Source: Sanghuangporus weigelae
Lineage: Eukaryota > Basidiomycota > Agaricomycetes > Hymenochaetales > Hymenochaetaceae
Length of the DNA: 64,000 nucleotides
Assembly (NCBI GenBank): GCA_033182465.1
Contig: CP137318.1
Coordinates: 2,108,001 to 2,172,000, forward strand
Direction: 5' to 3'
Positions 19,869 through 32,298 of this stretch are shown here, piece by piece. The notes under the pieces were generated by a model. It was given only the letters and a program-made list of their open reading frames with translations, was not told the DNA's origin and did not search any database. How positions within the stretch are numbered: position 1 is the stretch's first letter; the number at the start of each line of letters is the position of its first letter. Made by a program: the position numbers and the translations under genes.

Positions 19869-21310
19869 TTAGACATCGTCATGGGTTGTCTCGCTGATGA
19901 TCTCGATAGGCTTATTGTCGGCATCGCCAGGATTAAGCTCTACATCCTCAAGGAAGTCGTTCTCAATCAGGAAATGGATTGCTTGAGACAGATTTGAGAC
20001 CGTCATGCGAATTTCAGGGAGCAGAAGCTGGATAGGATGTTTATTCAGCATGAGACAGAAGAAGGAACAGAGAGACGAACGTTACGTAGAAGGGACGGTC
20101 GATTGGCGAAGGGATTTCTCTGGCTCGGTGGTGCCTTGGGATAACGGGCTGGTTTTCGAGCGATCGGTTCCATTACTTGTGGAAGTGAATCCTTTGTTGC
20201 TTCAACTTCCTCCTCCTGTGATTTATGTGATGTTCATGTCTGCTATATGAGTAATTAAGATATCGACCATACCTTTTCAGAGGATATTTCTTCTTCTATG
20301 ATTGCATCGTGCCCATCGGGAGGCTTCGACGAGATAGCATCCTTCTCAGGATCCATGTCAGACCCGGAAGTCGATGGTTCATCATCAGATTTATGTGCTC
20401 TTAGAGGCGCAACTGCAACAGGTTTCATCGGCAAAGGGTGTACCGTCGCAGTGCGGGGAGGTTGTGGTCTTCCGCGACTTCCGCCTCTACCACGACCGCG
20501 TTCCCGACCCCTGAGATGAACACGCCCTCCATTGTCATCTTGCCTCGGACGTTTTCTTCCGCGCAAACTTGGATCGCTGGCAGAAATCTCGCCTCGTTCC
20601 AATGCATCCTTGAGCTTTCTTTCCTTCTCTTCTACGCGTGTCGCGGTTGGCCATCTTTTTTTGCGCTCTGCAATCCATGCGTCAATTACCTCAGGATCAT
20701 CAAGAGTAACGTTCGTCCCTTGTATGGGTATCTTTTTGCTGAGAAGATAGTCAGGGCTTCGTTTTATTCAGAAATGACCAATGAATACAGACCCCCGCAG
20801 ACTCGGATCAGCATCCCAGTCGTTCCTGCGCTTCCGCTTCTCCCAACCGGGAGGGTATATGAGATGACGATCCATCATATGTATTTCGACAGACTTCCCG
20901 CTACCAGTGAAGCTGCATTGCTCATACGTGCACCTGTAATTCCCCGGCTCGTACCAATGAGTCGGCTGTGGGTACTGATGACCACCCTGATTATGAAATT
21001 TATTTCCTCCGCCTCTCAACAGTTGACGACCATGCCCTCTACCACGTTGATTTTGTGTGCCTGATGCAAACTGTTGCGGTTGCGTGGGTACAGAGGGTAC
21101 ATAAGTAGAGGAAAACGAGTACCCTTCCAGTGTCGTTAAAGGACCACTTGAACTGGAAGACTCTTGCTGTTGAGCGTAGTAAGCTTGAGCATAGTGAGAG
21201 GAGTGTTGGTAGGGGTTAGTGAGCGCAGACGCTAGTGCTTGCACTGCTTGCTGAGAACGAGTCGTCGCGCTTGGATTCGCGTATGGATTCATGACGCGAA
21301 CCGAACCCAT
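19869..21310 (-). CDS. NUFIP1/Rsa1-like snoRNP assembly factor
   Basis: Four exons (21310-20793, 20738-20273, 20215-20081, 20027-19869) give 425 residues. A C2H2-type zinc finger (YRCTYEQCSFTG...HMMDRH, about 125-150) is followed by the NUFIP1 conserved block (TNVTLDDPEVIDAWIAERKK). An RGG-like basic stretch (RGRERGRGRGGSRGR) comes next, then a conserved C-terminal segment (SLLRNLLLPEIRMTVSNLSQ). NUFIP1 and yeast Rsa1 scaffold box C/D snoRNP assembly together with the R2TP chaperone, in the nucleus. The Met chosen is the first ATG; a GTG four codons upstream is unlikely. It is convergent with the peptidase gene, with only 96 bp between stops. Confidence 0.85.
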
Positions 21311-21811
21311 CAGACTGCTCACGTAAGGATTCGAACGAGTTCATACTCCGATCGAATCAAAGTAAAGACGCGCCTTCTTCACGTGATGCACTACCGAAAT
21401 ACGTTACAGACTGGCGGCAAACGACGAGCCATATTTTCAGGATCAGGCTCGAAGACTCTTGCATTGGATCCAGGTAATATCTAACTGCATTAGAAATGAT
21501 TACCTGAAAGGGCTGAATTGAGTGAATAAAGCGGTAAGAAACGGAAGATAAGGCGTGAGAATTTGTGTAATCAAACTATACAGCATGCTCGGTCACGCGT
21601 CTGTACCCTACCAGAACGAGACTGACTCGGTATCGGTCGGCGAAGGTCAAGGTCATTCTCTAGCACTTCTCAAGGTGAGCTCGACGGCGACAAAATATTT
21701 ATCTCTCTTCAACATTACTCACTCCTAGTTTCTCCTAGGTATATACTATCTTTGCTTTTCATCAACACCGTTCATCTTGCTGAGATCGACGCGATATTCA
21801 CAGACCCCGTC
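21311..21811. promoter_or_regulatory. Divergent promoter region (NUFIP-like / uL13)
   Basis: 500 bp between two divergent starts. An ATG near 21585 opens a ~30-codon frame ending at a GT donor-like site (AAGGTGAGCTCG), and TTTCTCCTAG follows before the uL13 start. This could be a 5'-leader intron of the ribosomal gene or an upstream short frame. Confidence 0.4.
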
Positions 21812-22600
21812 ATGTCGACATTCTCCTCAAGCCCTATCGTTATTGACGGTAAGGGTCACCTCCTGGGACGGTTGGCCTCCATTGTCGCCAAGCAGATCCT
21901 CTCGGGACAGAAGATCGTTGTCGTCAGATGTGAGGAGATCAACATCTCCGGCAGTTTCTTCCGTAACAAAGTATGCTCGTTTTGACTGATATTTCATGTT
22001 ATACGAAGTGTTCTAAAATGCATTTCATACATAGCTGCGCTACCACAACTTCCTTCACAAGCGTCATATCGTCAACCCGAGGAAGTCTGGCCCGTTCCAC
22101 CACCGCGCTCCGTCCAAGATTCTTTTCAAGGCAATCCGTGGCATGATCCCCCACAAGACTGCCCGCGGTGCCGCCGCTCTCGACCGCCTCAAGCTTTTTG
22201 AGGGAGTCCCCCCACCATACGATCGCAAGAAGCGTATGGTCGTCCCTGCTGCTCTCCGCGTTTTGCGACTCAAGCCTGGCCGCAAGTACTGCACAGTCAA
22301 GGTATGATAAGGCCGTTTTAGGTGCTTCCGTCAAATATCTCACGTATTTCCTACTTCAGCGCCTCTCACACGAGGTTGGCTGGGGCTACAAGGACGTTGT
22401 GGACCGTTTGGAGGAGAAGCGGAAGATCAAGGCTCAGGCCTTCTATGAGCGAAAGGTATGAGTCATAAATAGAGTTTTAGTGTATATCATCGCTTATTTT
22501 GTGATGATTTTCTGTGTAGCTCGCTGCAGCCAAGCTGCGCCAAAAGGCGATCACTGATAACTCTGCCTCATTTGGAGAGTTGGTGTCGCTGGGATACTAG
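21812..22600 (+). CDS. RPL16: 60S ribosomal protein uL13 (L13a / Rpl16)
   Basis: Four exons (21812-21970, 22035-22301, 22360-22455, 22520-22600) encode 200 residues, the normal size. Typical stretches are [39 protein letters not shown] and [16 protein letters not shown]. It is a structural protein of the large subunit. The Met at 21812 is the one aligned with family starts ([15 protein letters not shown]); an upstream in-frame codon would add 20 residues unlike the family. Confidence 0.96.
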
Positions 22601-23077
22601 ACGAGAATGGTAGTGGCGGAGGATGTAGTCTGTCGGGTATCACATTTTTCTACGGCACGCTATTGCGATGACAGTCCATGTACCTAAGCCTTATGCACTC
22701 TGACCTGTGCCATAAATATGATTTCTTCGCAGCTAGTCGACTATTGTACAACACAACAAACTGCATTTTTTGTGTCCAAAAGGGAACGTGGGGAATGTGC
22801 TTCCAAAAGAGATGTGCATGCAGATCCAAGAACCTGAAGAAAGGCCATTGCGGGATGTTCGCTTGAGCTACCCGCTCTCGTCTTTCTGCCTTGTCTTTCT
22901 GCAATAATTCTCACTTCTTTCATGTTCTCTGCTCTTCTCCTTTTGCATGCATCTCACTTGAGTTTGTGATCACAACTTCATTCGTGGCGTGGCCAGTCGC
23001 GAGGTTTACACCAACTTATCTTACTTAGGGTTGACCGTTCAGCCTCGCTCTCATCCACTTACCGTATCCGTCTTCCG
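22601..23077. other. Intergenic, 3' end of uL13 and promoter of RasGEF gene
   Basis: 477 bp. Short frames occur on both strands but none has a recognisable product. The region just before 23078 is C/T-rich, as is common in fungal promoters. Confidence 0.45.
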
Positions 23078-26000
23078 ATGTCAACCGTTCCCGCCTTCGA
23101 TCCCGCCGACCATCACCTACGCGCCGACAGTGGAAACCCGCCTTCCGATGTCGAGTCTTCCCCGTCCACCTCCATATCACGAGCGTCTGCAACTCGTTTC
23201 CTGGATGCTTCCCAAACCAGCTCGCCAGAGCAACATAAGCAAGCCGCATCGCGCACTCACCTCACAACGCGTCTCTTAAGAAAATCAGTGTCTGCAGACT
23301 CATGCGTAGGTCAGCGAAGCCCAACACCATCGGCAGCACTTGCCGATGTTTTACAACGCGACGACGCGTCCCCAAGTCTTAATGAACCGAACAGCTCTCA
23401 AGTCGAACGAACAGATGCCCGTGTCCTTTCTTCACCTCCATCTGTGATGTCTCTATCGGGCTACCTTAAGTCCAAGGTCAGTCGACGGCGCGGTGCTAGC
23501 AATCCAGTTGCAACGGACAACGAGACGTCGGCGCAGGAGGACTCGGACTTTGACAGGTCGGTTAGCGCGTCTGGAACTATGAAGGGGCGGGTACGGGCGC
23601 GTCTTCTAAGTCTAAAAGCTAGCAAACCTTCTGGGTCTGTTTCCGACGCGAATGACGCGCCTCGGCTGCCTACGCGTGATGCTTCGGTGAGTGTATCGAA
23701 TCCCAGCTCGTCACAGCCGACCACTCCGAAATTATCTCGGAAGTCTACGATGGCCTCTGTGGTTCCAGATCAACCCGTGGCAAAGAAGGAAACGACGCGT
23801 GCCCGATCTCATAGCGTTGGTCCACCAAATAGGAGTAGTGTGTCAAAAACAGTGAAGAGGTTTTCATTTGGCAATCAAACACCTCGGGTAAGTATGGTTA
23901 TACCGTTCTTCTGAGTTGTGGCTGACAAGATCTTAGCCGGAAATATTGGAGGAAATCTCCATTGCGGTTATCGGTGCTCCTGGCTGCGGAAAGTCTACTT
24001 TCATCCGAAAGGGCTGGAAAAGACACGACCTGACTAGTCCTGAATCTCTTACGTCAACTTTAAGTGTCGGGAACACGACTCAAAATATCTCTTGTACGTG
24101 CAATCCTAAAGTATCAGTCGGATTAGATTGTCTTAAATCGATTTAATAGATACTCGCCGAACCACGCAATTTCTAACAGGCCTCAATACGGAAATGAAAC
24201 TTACCGTGTACGAATACAATTTGGATTGGAAGATCGATAGCGATAGCTTTCCGATCTGGCCTCCTGGCCTACCACGTGCTGACGGTGTTTTTGTCTGCTA
24301 TGACGGGTCAGATCGTGCATCCTTCGCAGACGTTGTGAAGCTTGTAGGTGAGTAGCTCACCGAGCAAAGACTTCACATCTTAAGTCTGATCCATTCCATC
24401 AGCTGGGTTCAAGTCTTTGAGTATACCTACTCTGGTGATTGCGTGCAAGGCCGACCTGGAGAAACGTTTGCCGCCGGAAGATGCGGCATTAGCCGTCAAT
24501 CCTTACAGCAAACTCACCGAAGTTTCCTGTTATTCTGATGAAGGAAAGCGCCGCATGCGAAAAGCGGTAGATTGGCTTGTCAAACGGGTCGTCACATCTC
24601 GATGTACGTGTAACATAATGAACTCATGAGCTATGATCGCTTATCCGTTAACGCCTCCTAATCCATAGCTCCATCTCAAGTAATGAACTTCTCTGACGCA
24701 GAGCAACAAAGCATATCACACGTTGGCCTAAACAGCCATAGATCCGAGAGGACAAAGCACCTTACGCTGACCGTTCAAACAAGCATTCCCAAGCCCCCTA
24801 TCGATTTAGCTTCACCTGGCTCACCACCACTCCCTTCCTCTGGCCCTTCCCCGTCATCTCATTCCAAACCTTCCACGTCTTTCTCGGCCAGACGGTCTCC
24901 CATGAAAGCGAGTTCCATGAATGACATGCGAGTTGGACACCAGAGGCTACGCGTTTCCTCTCCCTACGAGAGCGACAAAGAAAATCCGATGCGGAAGAGC
25001 GTCACGAGCTCATTTAGCTTTGTGACCAAAAGCTCAGAATCTTTTGTGGACGTTTCGGTTCCAGCCAGCCCAACACCCAAGAGATTCTCCAATGTCATGG
25101 AAAACGTGGCCACAGTGCCTGTTTCTGCTACTTTGCCCGATAGAGAAAGACAGAAGACGAGGTGAGCAAAATGCCTCCGGTTTCATCCGTCCTATCCTCA
25201 CTATTAAATAGGATGCCTCCAACTCCATGGGTTACCTTAGATGACTTGCTGGAAAAGGTATTTTTCTTGGCAATCAGTGGTGATGGTATGTGTTGAGACA
25301 AATCAATGGATCTTTGTCTGAGCTGAGGCTGTGTTTAGATCCTTCCTTTATCTCCCATTTCTTTTTGACCTACCGGCGTTTTGCAACACCAAGAGCTATC
25401 CTGCTGGGTATGCAGAAACGGTTAAATGAACTACGCAAGCCTTCTAGCGACATGGTTCTAGCATGTTTCGCACAAATGCGGTACAGTGGTCATTTTATAA
25501 TATTTTATAATTATCATTCATTTTTGTATGATAGAATATGTGATTTGCTGGAACAATGGATGAGAGAATATCCCTCCGACTTTGCAGTTGACGGGACCCA
25601 TGGCGCTCTCGACGCTGTCATACGACATGTTCTATCATATTCTCATACTTTGTCGTACGGCTGCGATTTCCTCCCATTCATGGACAAACTCGGAAGCCTA
25701 AGGGATGAAGATACTTCATGGGGTTTGAAAGTGGATGTTCGTTCTGTCTCTGACAGTGACACCGAAGCTGACAGCGTGTTTGATACTGACTTTGCTGGTC
25801 TGGATACTGAGGAGCCACCCCAACCGATATCAATGTCTCCGAAACCTAATCGCAAGAGCACGTCCGATCCTCCTCCGAGCAGTCCACGTTCTTTGAATCG
25901 CGAACGACGTTCAAGCCTGCCGTTCAGCACAATGATGCGCATAAAGATGAGCGCTCTCACTGGCTTGGACGAGCCGAGTGGTCCGTCACCGAAGGAAATT

Positions 26001-27133
26001 ATCTCAAAATTGCAGCGAACTGCTGCTGCACTTTACAACTACGAAGCAGATTCTATTGCCAGCGAAATTACGCGGCGTGAATTACAGCTGTTTCTGAGCA
26101 TTAAGGTAAGATTTCCGTGCGATGAAAGTATAGCGCGGAACCGAAATGATGATTCTAGCCTCGAGACTGCTTACGACATACTCTTACGCCTGGAAAGAAA
26201 GATCCAAGCATGGATCCAATCGCTAGATTTAACGCCCACTATAACGATCTGCATGAATGGTATTCGCATCTTAGCTTGGCGCAGTGCGTATAACTTACCT
26301 ATTCGTTAGGGTTGTTTCTTTGATTCTTTGCCACGATAAACCAAAGGGCCGAGCGCGACAAATTGAGAAGTTCGCGGAAGTAGCTACCAAACTCCGCATG
26401 TTGAAGTACGCCTCCTTGGTTTAGTCTGAGACTCAACTGACAATAGTGCATTCTCTTAGCAATTATTCTGGTTTACGAGCAGTGATTACAGCCATAAATC
26501 AGTCTACATACCCAGGAGATCCATCCATGGAGATTTTCAAAACGAAAGTGGATTTACACAAGAAATACTTGAGTTCTGACATCCTCTTGCGTACTACTGG
26601 AGCACACCAGTCCTATCGTATGGCTCTGCGTAACACGAAGGGACCATGTATACCATCTCTGTACGTTGCGTATGTCCTTCATTATAGCATCTCGCTCTGA
26701 CCCTGTCGATCTGAAGGGAGGTACATACGTCCGACCTTCGGCGCGCTAATGAGGGTAATCCGGACACGAAACCGGATGATCCTACAAAAATCAACTGGGC
26801 AAAATACACCATGATGGGAAGATTCATTGAGTTGATAACATCCATCCAGGATCGCTGCGTCGGACGCAACGGATATAACTTTGCGGAGAATAAATACCTT
26901 GGGCAATTATTTGATGTACCCGTCATGGACTATGAGGTTAATACTATCTGGCTGTCCGAAACACTTCAGACTGATCTATTTTGTCTCGTTAGATGCAGCT
27001 AAACAGGATAGCGCAACCTGTGGATGACGATGCGTTTTCAAGTCCTCCCAGCTCATCAATGAGCGTCGGCGGCGGCCATTCGAAAGAAGGCAGTGTGCTA
27101 AGACGAATATTACGCGGCAGTCTCACAAGCTGA
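23078..27133 (+). CDS. Ras-like domain fused to a RasGEF (CDC25-type exchange factor)
   Basis: Thirteen exons (23078-23887, 23937-24093, 24150-24347, 24403-24603, 24669-25161, 25212-25285, 25339-25480, 25535-26105, 26159-26259, 26310-26405, 26460-26660, 26717-26936, 26993-27133) give 1134 residues. Residues 1-270 are Ser-rich and disordered. A Ras-like fold follows with P-loop GAPGCGKST at 283-291 and a CKAD version of NKxD, but no clear DxxG. After another Ser/Pro linker come the RasGEF N-terminal module (TPWVTLDDLLEK...LTYRRFATPRAILLGM, about 620-740) and the catalytic CDC25 domain (about 880-1090; NNYSGLRAVITAINQS, ENKYLGQLFDVPVMDYE). It should load GTP onto a Ras or Rap-like GTPase at membranes. 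The GTPase-like part may be a regulatory, non-catalytic module. Confidence 0.85.
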
Positions 27134-27687
27134 ATGGTTATGGAAGACCAACACTTTTTCTACGCCATTCTCGACTATTTGCATTACCAAACCCTCCTCA
27201 GACTTCACATATTTTACTTACACTCCCCGTTGATCGCTGACTTTGTTCTCACATTTCACACTCATGATGTTGTTGCATTTGGATCGGATCTCATGACGCC
27301 TTTTCATGTCTGGCATATTTGAACTTTGATTACTTACATGTGAATTTGTTTCTCGCTTTTAACGCCTTTATTGCTTTCTTGGATAACATTCTCGGACTCG
27401 TGTGGTACCCTTGTAAATGTACTCGTTGTGATAGTACGCTACATCTATCAGAACTGGATCGGATTAGGTAGTTTCTTATTGAGCTTCATGATGACTTTAT
27501 GTGGCAGGAACTGATGTAAGTGATAGTGAAGCAAGAGGTTCTTTCTCGTCTACTTAGAGGAGGATAATCATACGTATAATCTAGCCGTACGTACGCGTGC
27601 GAAGTATTCGGTTCGCCACGTCTGCGTGAGGATGAGATTATTTTGATCGACGCGCCTGATCTGCATCCCAGCAGTAGCATCTTGTCC
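27134..27687. other. Intergenic between RasGEF and SurE-like genes
   Basis: 554 bp holding the RasGEF 3' end and the SurE promoter. A short reverse frame (27689-27486) overlaps the SurE start and is most likely noise. No RNA gene or repeat seen. Confidence 0.45.
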
Positions 27688-29184
27688 ATGACTTCATCTT
27701 TGGGTCGCGTCCGAGTCCTGTTAACAGTAAATCTTGTGTCTTGATATAGTCAATATTTCGATTTGACCGAAATCATTCGTTTAGAATGATGATGGACCTC
27801 CAGGGAAAGACTCGCCTTACATTTATGGCTTTGCTAAACATCTCGCAACTGATCTAGGTTCGGATTAGACACGTCCCGTAAGATCCTGCTAAGTGACCTG
27901 CTTTACATCAGGATGGGACGTGAAAGTGGTGATTCCGTCCACACAGAAGTCTTGGATTGGCAAAGCGTACTATATCAAAGAGATCACAAAAGGACGATAT
28001 TATTATCCTCGCCACCCAGGTGAGACCTCATCCCTAGACCGTGGCATGGCCTCTGACACTTTTGTTACAATCCAACCTTTGCCACTGAAATGCGTGAACC
28101 AAATGCAGACGGAGGCGGCGACATCTCATTGGTTTCTCGTCCTTTGGATCCATTGAAGGGAGAATTTGCCGAGTGGGTACTATTAGATGCCGTCAGTTGC
28201 CTTCAATTTATCAGTCAAGGAAACGATCTAACACCATTGCCCTGAAGACCCCAGCGACATGTGCAAATATCGCTTTGAATAATTTATACAAAGACTCGAT
28301 AGATTTGGTGGTAGGTACATAGTCGATGCTGTTAAAGACTTCTGATAGTTACATGCATGTAGATATCTGGACCTAACCTAGGTCGCAACTCTTCAGGTGA
28401 GGTGTGTCTTTATCTTGAATGGACGTCTGCCTGATGGTTTGTTCATCTAGCTGCTTTTGCACTTTCATCCGGCACCATCGGTGCAGCTCTCTCCTCGTCT
28501 TTATCGCGTTGTCGAGCCATTGCACTCTCATACGGCACGGTGGAGAGACCGGTTCCACTCCAACTGTTTGATCCGGCGCATAGACTTTCCAGCCGAGTTA
28601 TACAGACGCTCCTAAGTAGTTGGGGCACAGACGAAGGTGGTCTACGAAACAGGGAGGTAGATCTTTACAACGTAAATATCCCAATGGTCCACAGCCTGCT
28701 GAGTGAAGAGGGCATGCCCGTCGTGTGGACCACGGTCTGGCGAAACGCATACGGACGGCTCTTCAAGCCTCACACGTTGGGGCTCGCTAACGGAGACGTG
28801 CTACCACCAGGAGGTCCTGATGCTCGACTGTCGTCGAATAATGGACATTCGGCAGAATCGAAGATCGAGGCATCACAAACAGGCTCCTCATCTCGAGAAA
28901 AACCCGTGTCTTCTTCCGAAAATTTCGATGACCCAATAGAGCAGGATGGACATGCAACGGAACTCGTCTTCAAATTTGCACCGGACATGAGTGGCCTCAT
29001 CGGTTCTCGCGTTGTTGCGCCGGTTGGATCCGACACCTGGGCAATTGAGCGAGGCTGGGCCAGCGTGACCCCTTTGCGCGCAAGTTTTGCCGAAGCACCC
29101 GTCGCCGAGAATTGCGAGGAGACCCTCGAGTCGGCTTTGACCGATACCAGAGACGGAGTACGGCTATTCAAGATAAGACTGTAA
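27688..29184 (+). CDS. SurE-like acid phosphatase / 5'-nucleotidase
   Basis: Seven exons (27688-27726, 27785-27857, 27912-28019, 28109-28191, 28248-28310, 28363-28396, 28451-29184) give 377 residues. The metal-binding NDDG of SurE is at 14-17 (RVLLTNDDGPP). Downstream are family blocks WDVKVVIPSTQKSWIGKAYY, ISGPNLGRNSS, FALSSGTIGAAL and VDLYNVNIPMV. SurE enzymes are metal-dependent phosphatases acting on nucleotides; the fungal group is related to the SurE half of yeast Pby1. The usual D-G-T-P near exon 5 reads D-A-T-P with the splice chosen. A divergent loop (about 275-330) is low-complexity. Confidence 0.88.
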
Positions 29185-29987
29185 CATACGATGGTTTACT
29201 GTACGCTTCTGAAGAAAATATCACTCAAAGAATCGTAAATTTTGGAGACAGGCATGACTGTCACCGCAATGACTCCCGAGAGCTAGTTTTTGCGAAGCCT
29301 CTCCTCGGAACAATGTACGGATTCGACACCACGATGTGAAGTTTTCGATTTTGCGTCAAGTTCTTGAGACAGGAGAGCTTGGTGGCCTTGGACTAAGGAG
29401 CTTCTGGTCTTCTTTTCTTCTGTCGCTTGTTTCTCTTTAGACGCATGCAGTGCCGTCATTGATCTCCAGGGACATAGCCTGAGGGAATGCTTCCCGAACC
29501 AAGTGACAAAAATGATGTGTTTCTTTATCTTATTGCAGCACCGGAGCTGAGCTTTAATCATTACGGGACACATGATGTTCTGCACGCGTCAAAGGCGTGG
29601 CCGACGCGTGTTAGCGCTGTTAGCGCGTGTCCTACCTCGAGCTGACCCCCAAGATATTCGGCTATTTCTCCCGCGACACGAGTACGGATTTTAACATTCC
29701 CTAGTTCTCGGAAGATCCTACGCTAGAACTCACAGCGCTTCATCACTCACCATCGCACATACTTCTTGGACACGAATTAAGTCCGTAATATTTGCGAAAC
29801 GGTTAAGCAAAGACGCCAATGATACATTTGCAAATTACAAAAAGAAGCTGTGAAATGTCCGTGTTATAATCCAACTATCCGTTTTAGATGCTGTGTTTGT
29901 GCGTGGCTTACGAGGAGCGCTTCGTACTCGTAGCCAATCTCTATGGTTAGTTGCATTGTTCCGTTCCGTCCGGTGTATTATTGTTAA
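29185..29987. other. Convergent intergenic region
   Basis: 803 bp between two converging genes. A GC-rich patch at 29584-29633 holds two ACGCGT sites and neighbouring GCGCGT-like words. No gene, RNA or repeat recognised. Confidence 0.45.
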
Positions 29988-31767
29988 TCAACAAAGTGCA
30001 AGAAGCATAGAGAGCCCCACGACTGCGGCGAGTAGCATAGAGCTGTGTGGTGAGGATGTGACGTGTCCGACGCTGACTACCGTTCCCTGGAGAGACTCTT
30101 TCGTGTATATTCTAAGAGAATTTATACTCCATGAAGCGTTCTGTTACCGCAGCATAACATGAGTAAGTGCGTGATCCCATTTGATAGTTAATGATGAGGC
30201 GTACAATGAAGTTTGCAGGATCTTGAAGCCGTTCAGGGCACGTTCCAGGGCAACCGGGTGTCGTCGCGTATGAGTTCCCGGCCCAGTCGCCACAAAAAGT
30301 AATATCTAAAAATGAATTTAATAACTACTCAATGCTCCAGTCAACCATATGGACACACCGAATACAATAGAGTGATTTGCAAAATACTGGAACGGGTCAC
30401 AACTCTCTGGAGCCAGTGACGCAGAAGGCGTACTCCAAGTCTTCGGCTTCGGGTCTCCATCCTGGATGTCTTGCGGGATCGAGACACGATAGAAGTACCC
30501 TGTGTGAGACATTCATAAGCCTGTCGTATTTATATTTGCGTAAAGTTTTACGAACAGATTGCAATGCCAGTCTCGTCCCATAGCATTGCATAAACGCCTC
30601 CTCCCTGCGCGTCGAATGACTCCCCGTAAGAGACTCGGCTCCAGTCGCTGATACCGCATCCCGAATTATCATTGATGTTTGCGTTACAGTCCGCTTGATC
30701 CTTCACAATGCAGTATGTTGGTTCCTTGACATTTACGAACTGCCAGGCATTCAAGTTAAGTACTTACAACAGTCCCTGTATAATTTCCGGTCTCCGAGAG
30801 CACGCATCCCGGGTTCGTGTGCCAAGCGACATGATTGTGAATATTATCGTGTACTCCTTCTAGGATATCAATTTCTCCTGCCTATTATACACAATCAATC
30901 AGACCCTTAAACACAGAGTAAGCTTGTGAAACGTACGGTTGGCCAAGTTGCGAGAGCACCGAGCGTCCAGAAGGCTGGCCAAACAGCTGAGGAAATACAT
31001 AAGTAGTGGTCCATCGAATGAACTCAAGTATACATACCGCAACCCCATGGTGCCCTATTCAGGTCTAGCAAGAAGAGACCCCCGTTCCAGTACTTGTTGC
31101 TTTCAATACGAACACTGGTATTCCACAAGTAACATCAGAGTCTATTGCGAGGATATCATAAAACCGCTTTGAGCACCTTTTCCTAGTATCCCCAATATTA
31201 ACCCATGACGTATTATCTCCCTTCATAACCACGGTATTATTATCGTCAACATATGCGAGTCCCTCGGAGAATGCAGTATCTTGGTCAACATAGCTAGAGA
31301 TGAAGTCGTCAAATTCGTTTGTCCCGATGCTATTAAGCTGCAGAAGAACATACTCTACAAGTCCACTATAATAACTTGCATCAGAATGGAATGAGCAGCC
31401 GGGATAGAGATTACGCACTTTGTGGGATCTGCCCCAGTAAAGAATCTCCAGTCACTACACAGACATATAAGCCCCCAGCCCTCTCCTGATCCTGATCCAC
31501 AGAGAATACGTACTCAAAGAACGTGTGACCGGAGTACTCGTCGGCTAATATCCACACATCCGTCCCGGAGGTCGAGTTGGTTGAATTACTCTGCTGTCGT
31601 CTTTGTAGTGCTTGACCTGTAAAGCTACGAGGGACGATACTCCTAACAGAATCGACGAATGCCTCCTTCAGATCTTCGAATCGGGGAAGCCCATGTACGC
31701 CGTGCGCAGCAGTGAGAAGCAAGTAGGCAGAACAAAGTCCGGCGTATAATCTGGTTCGTCGCGTCAT
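29988..31767 (-). CDS. Secreted GH16 endo-beta-1,3(4)-glucanase with hydrophobic tail
   Basis: Eleven exons (31767-31514, 31454-31419, 31365-31354, 31293-31177, 31114-31038, 30986-30937, 30881-30768, 30724-30556, 30499-30359, 30305-30205, 30140-29988) give 407 residues; exon 3 is only 12 nt. The N-terminus is a signal peptide (LYAGLCSAYLLLTAAHGVHG). The GH16 catalytic motif is GEIDILEGV, with the likely nucleophile E185 and acid/base E190. Fungal laminarinase-like blocks surround it (NGGLFLLDLNRAPWGC, AVWPAFWTLG, DITFCGDWAGNSYA). The protein ends in a small-residue hydrophobic stretch (SSMLLAAVVGLSMLLALC) with no charged tail, as in GPI-anchored wall proteins. It probably acts on cell-wall beta-glucan at the cell surface. 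Confidence 0.88.
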
Positions 31768-32298
31768 ACTTATTCCTTGGACTATCTTCGTGAAAGAGTC
31801 CGGCTGATTAGAGAGGCCGTCAGGTCGCGGGGAAAGGTGGTGATGGTCGAGGAAAGAGAGAGCTCATGAGGGAGACAAGCACGTTTTTCTTGGTCTTTCC
31901 ACACAACGTGTAATGAAGCAAGATCCAAAAATCAACATTGTGCACAGCCTCATTCATTCCGCCTGTGAATTTTAGCCTCCGTCAGGGGCCAGTTCGGCGT
32001 CACGAATACAAACACAGATAAAACTTCAATATTCACGAAAAATCGATAAAGTGCGTTGCACGATGATGCATAAAAGCATGAGCTAAAACATGCAAGGGTG
32101 TAAAGGGAAGGAGGATTCAGAAGGAGCGGTCTAACACGATACACCCCAGAATACTTTTATTGTAAATGTCATAATCAGAGCAAAGCAAGTATGAGGGAGG
32201 ATAATACACTGCATCCGCATCCAGCCAGACCGCGTATGACCAACCGCCTCCTTCCATACGGCAAACAAGACGCTGGACGAAGATGATAGAGTCGTTTA
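31768..32298. other. Intergenic between GH16 and eS24 genes
   Basis: 531 bp: GH16 promoter on the left and the eS24 3' region on the right, both genes on the minus strand. Nothing else recognised. Confidence 0.45.

Noticed and set aside
29893-30162. Plus-strand frame opposite the last GH16 exon
   Set aside because: It is antisense to well-supported coding sequence and has no motif.
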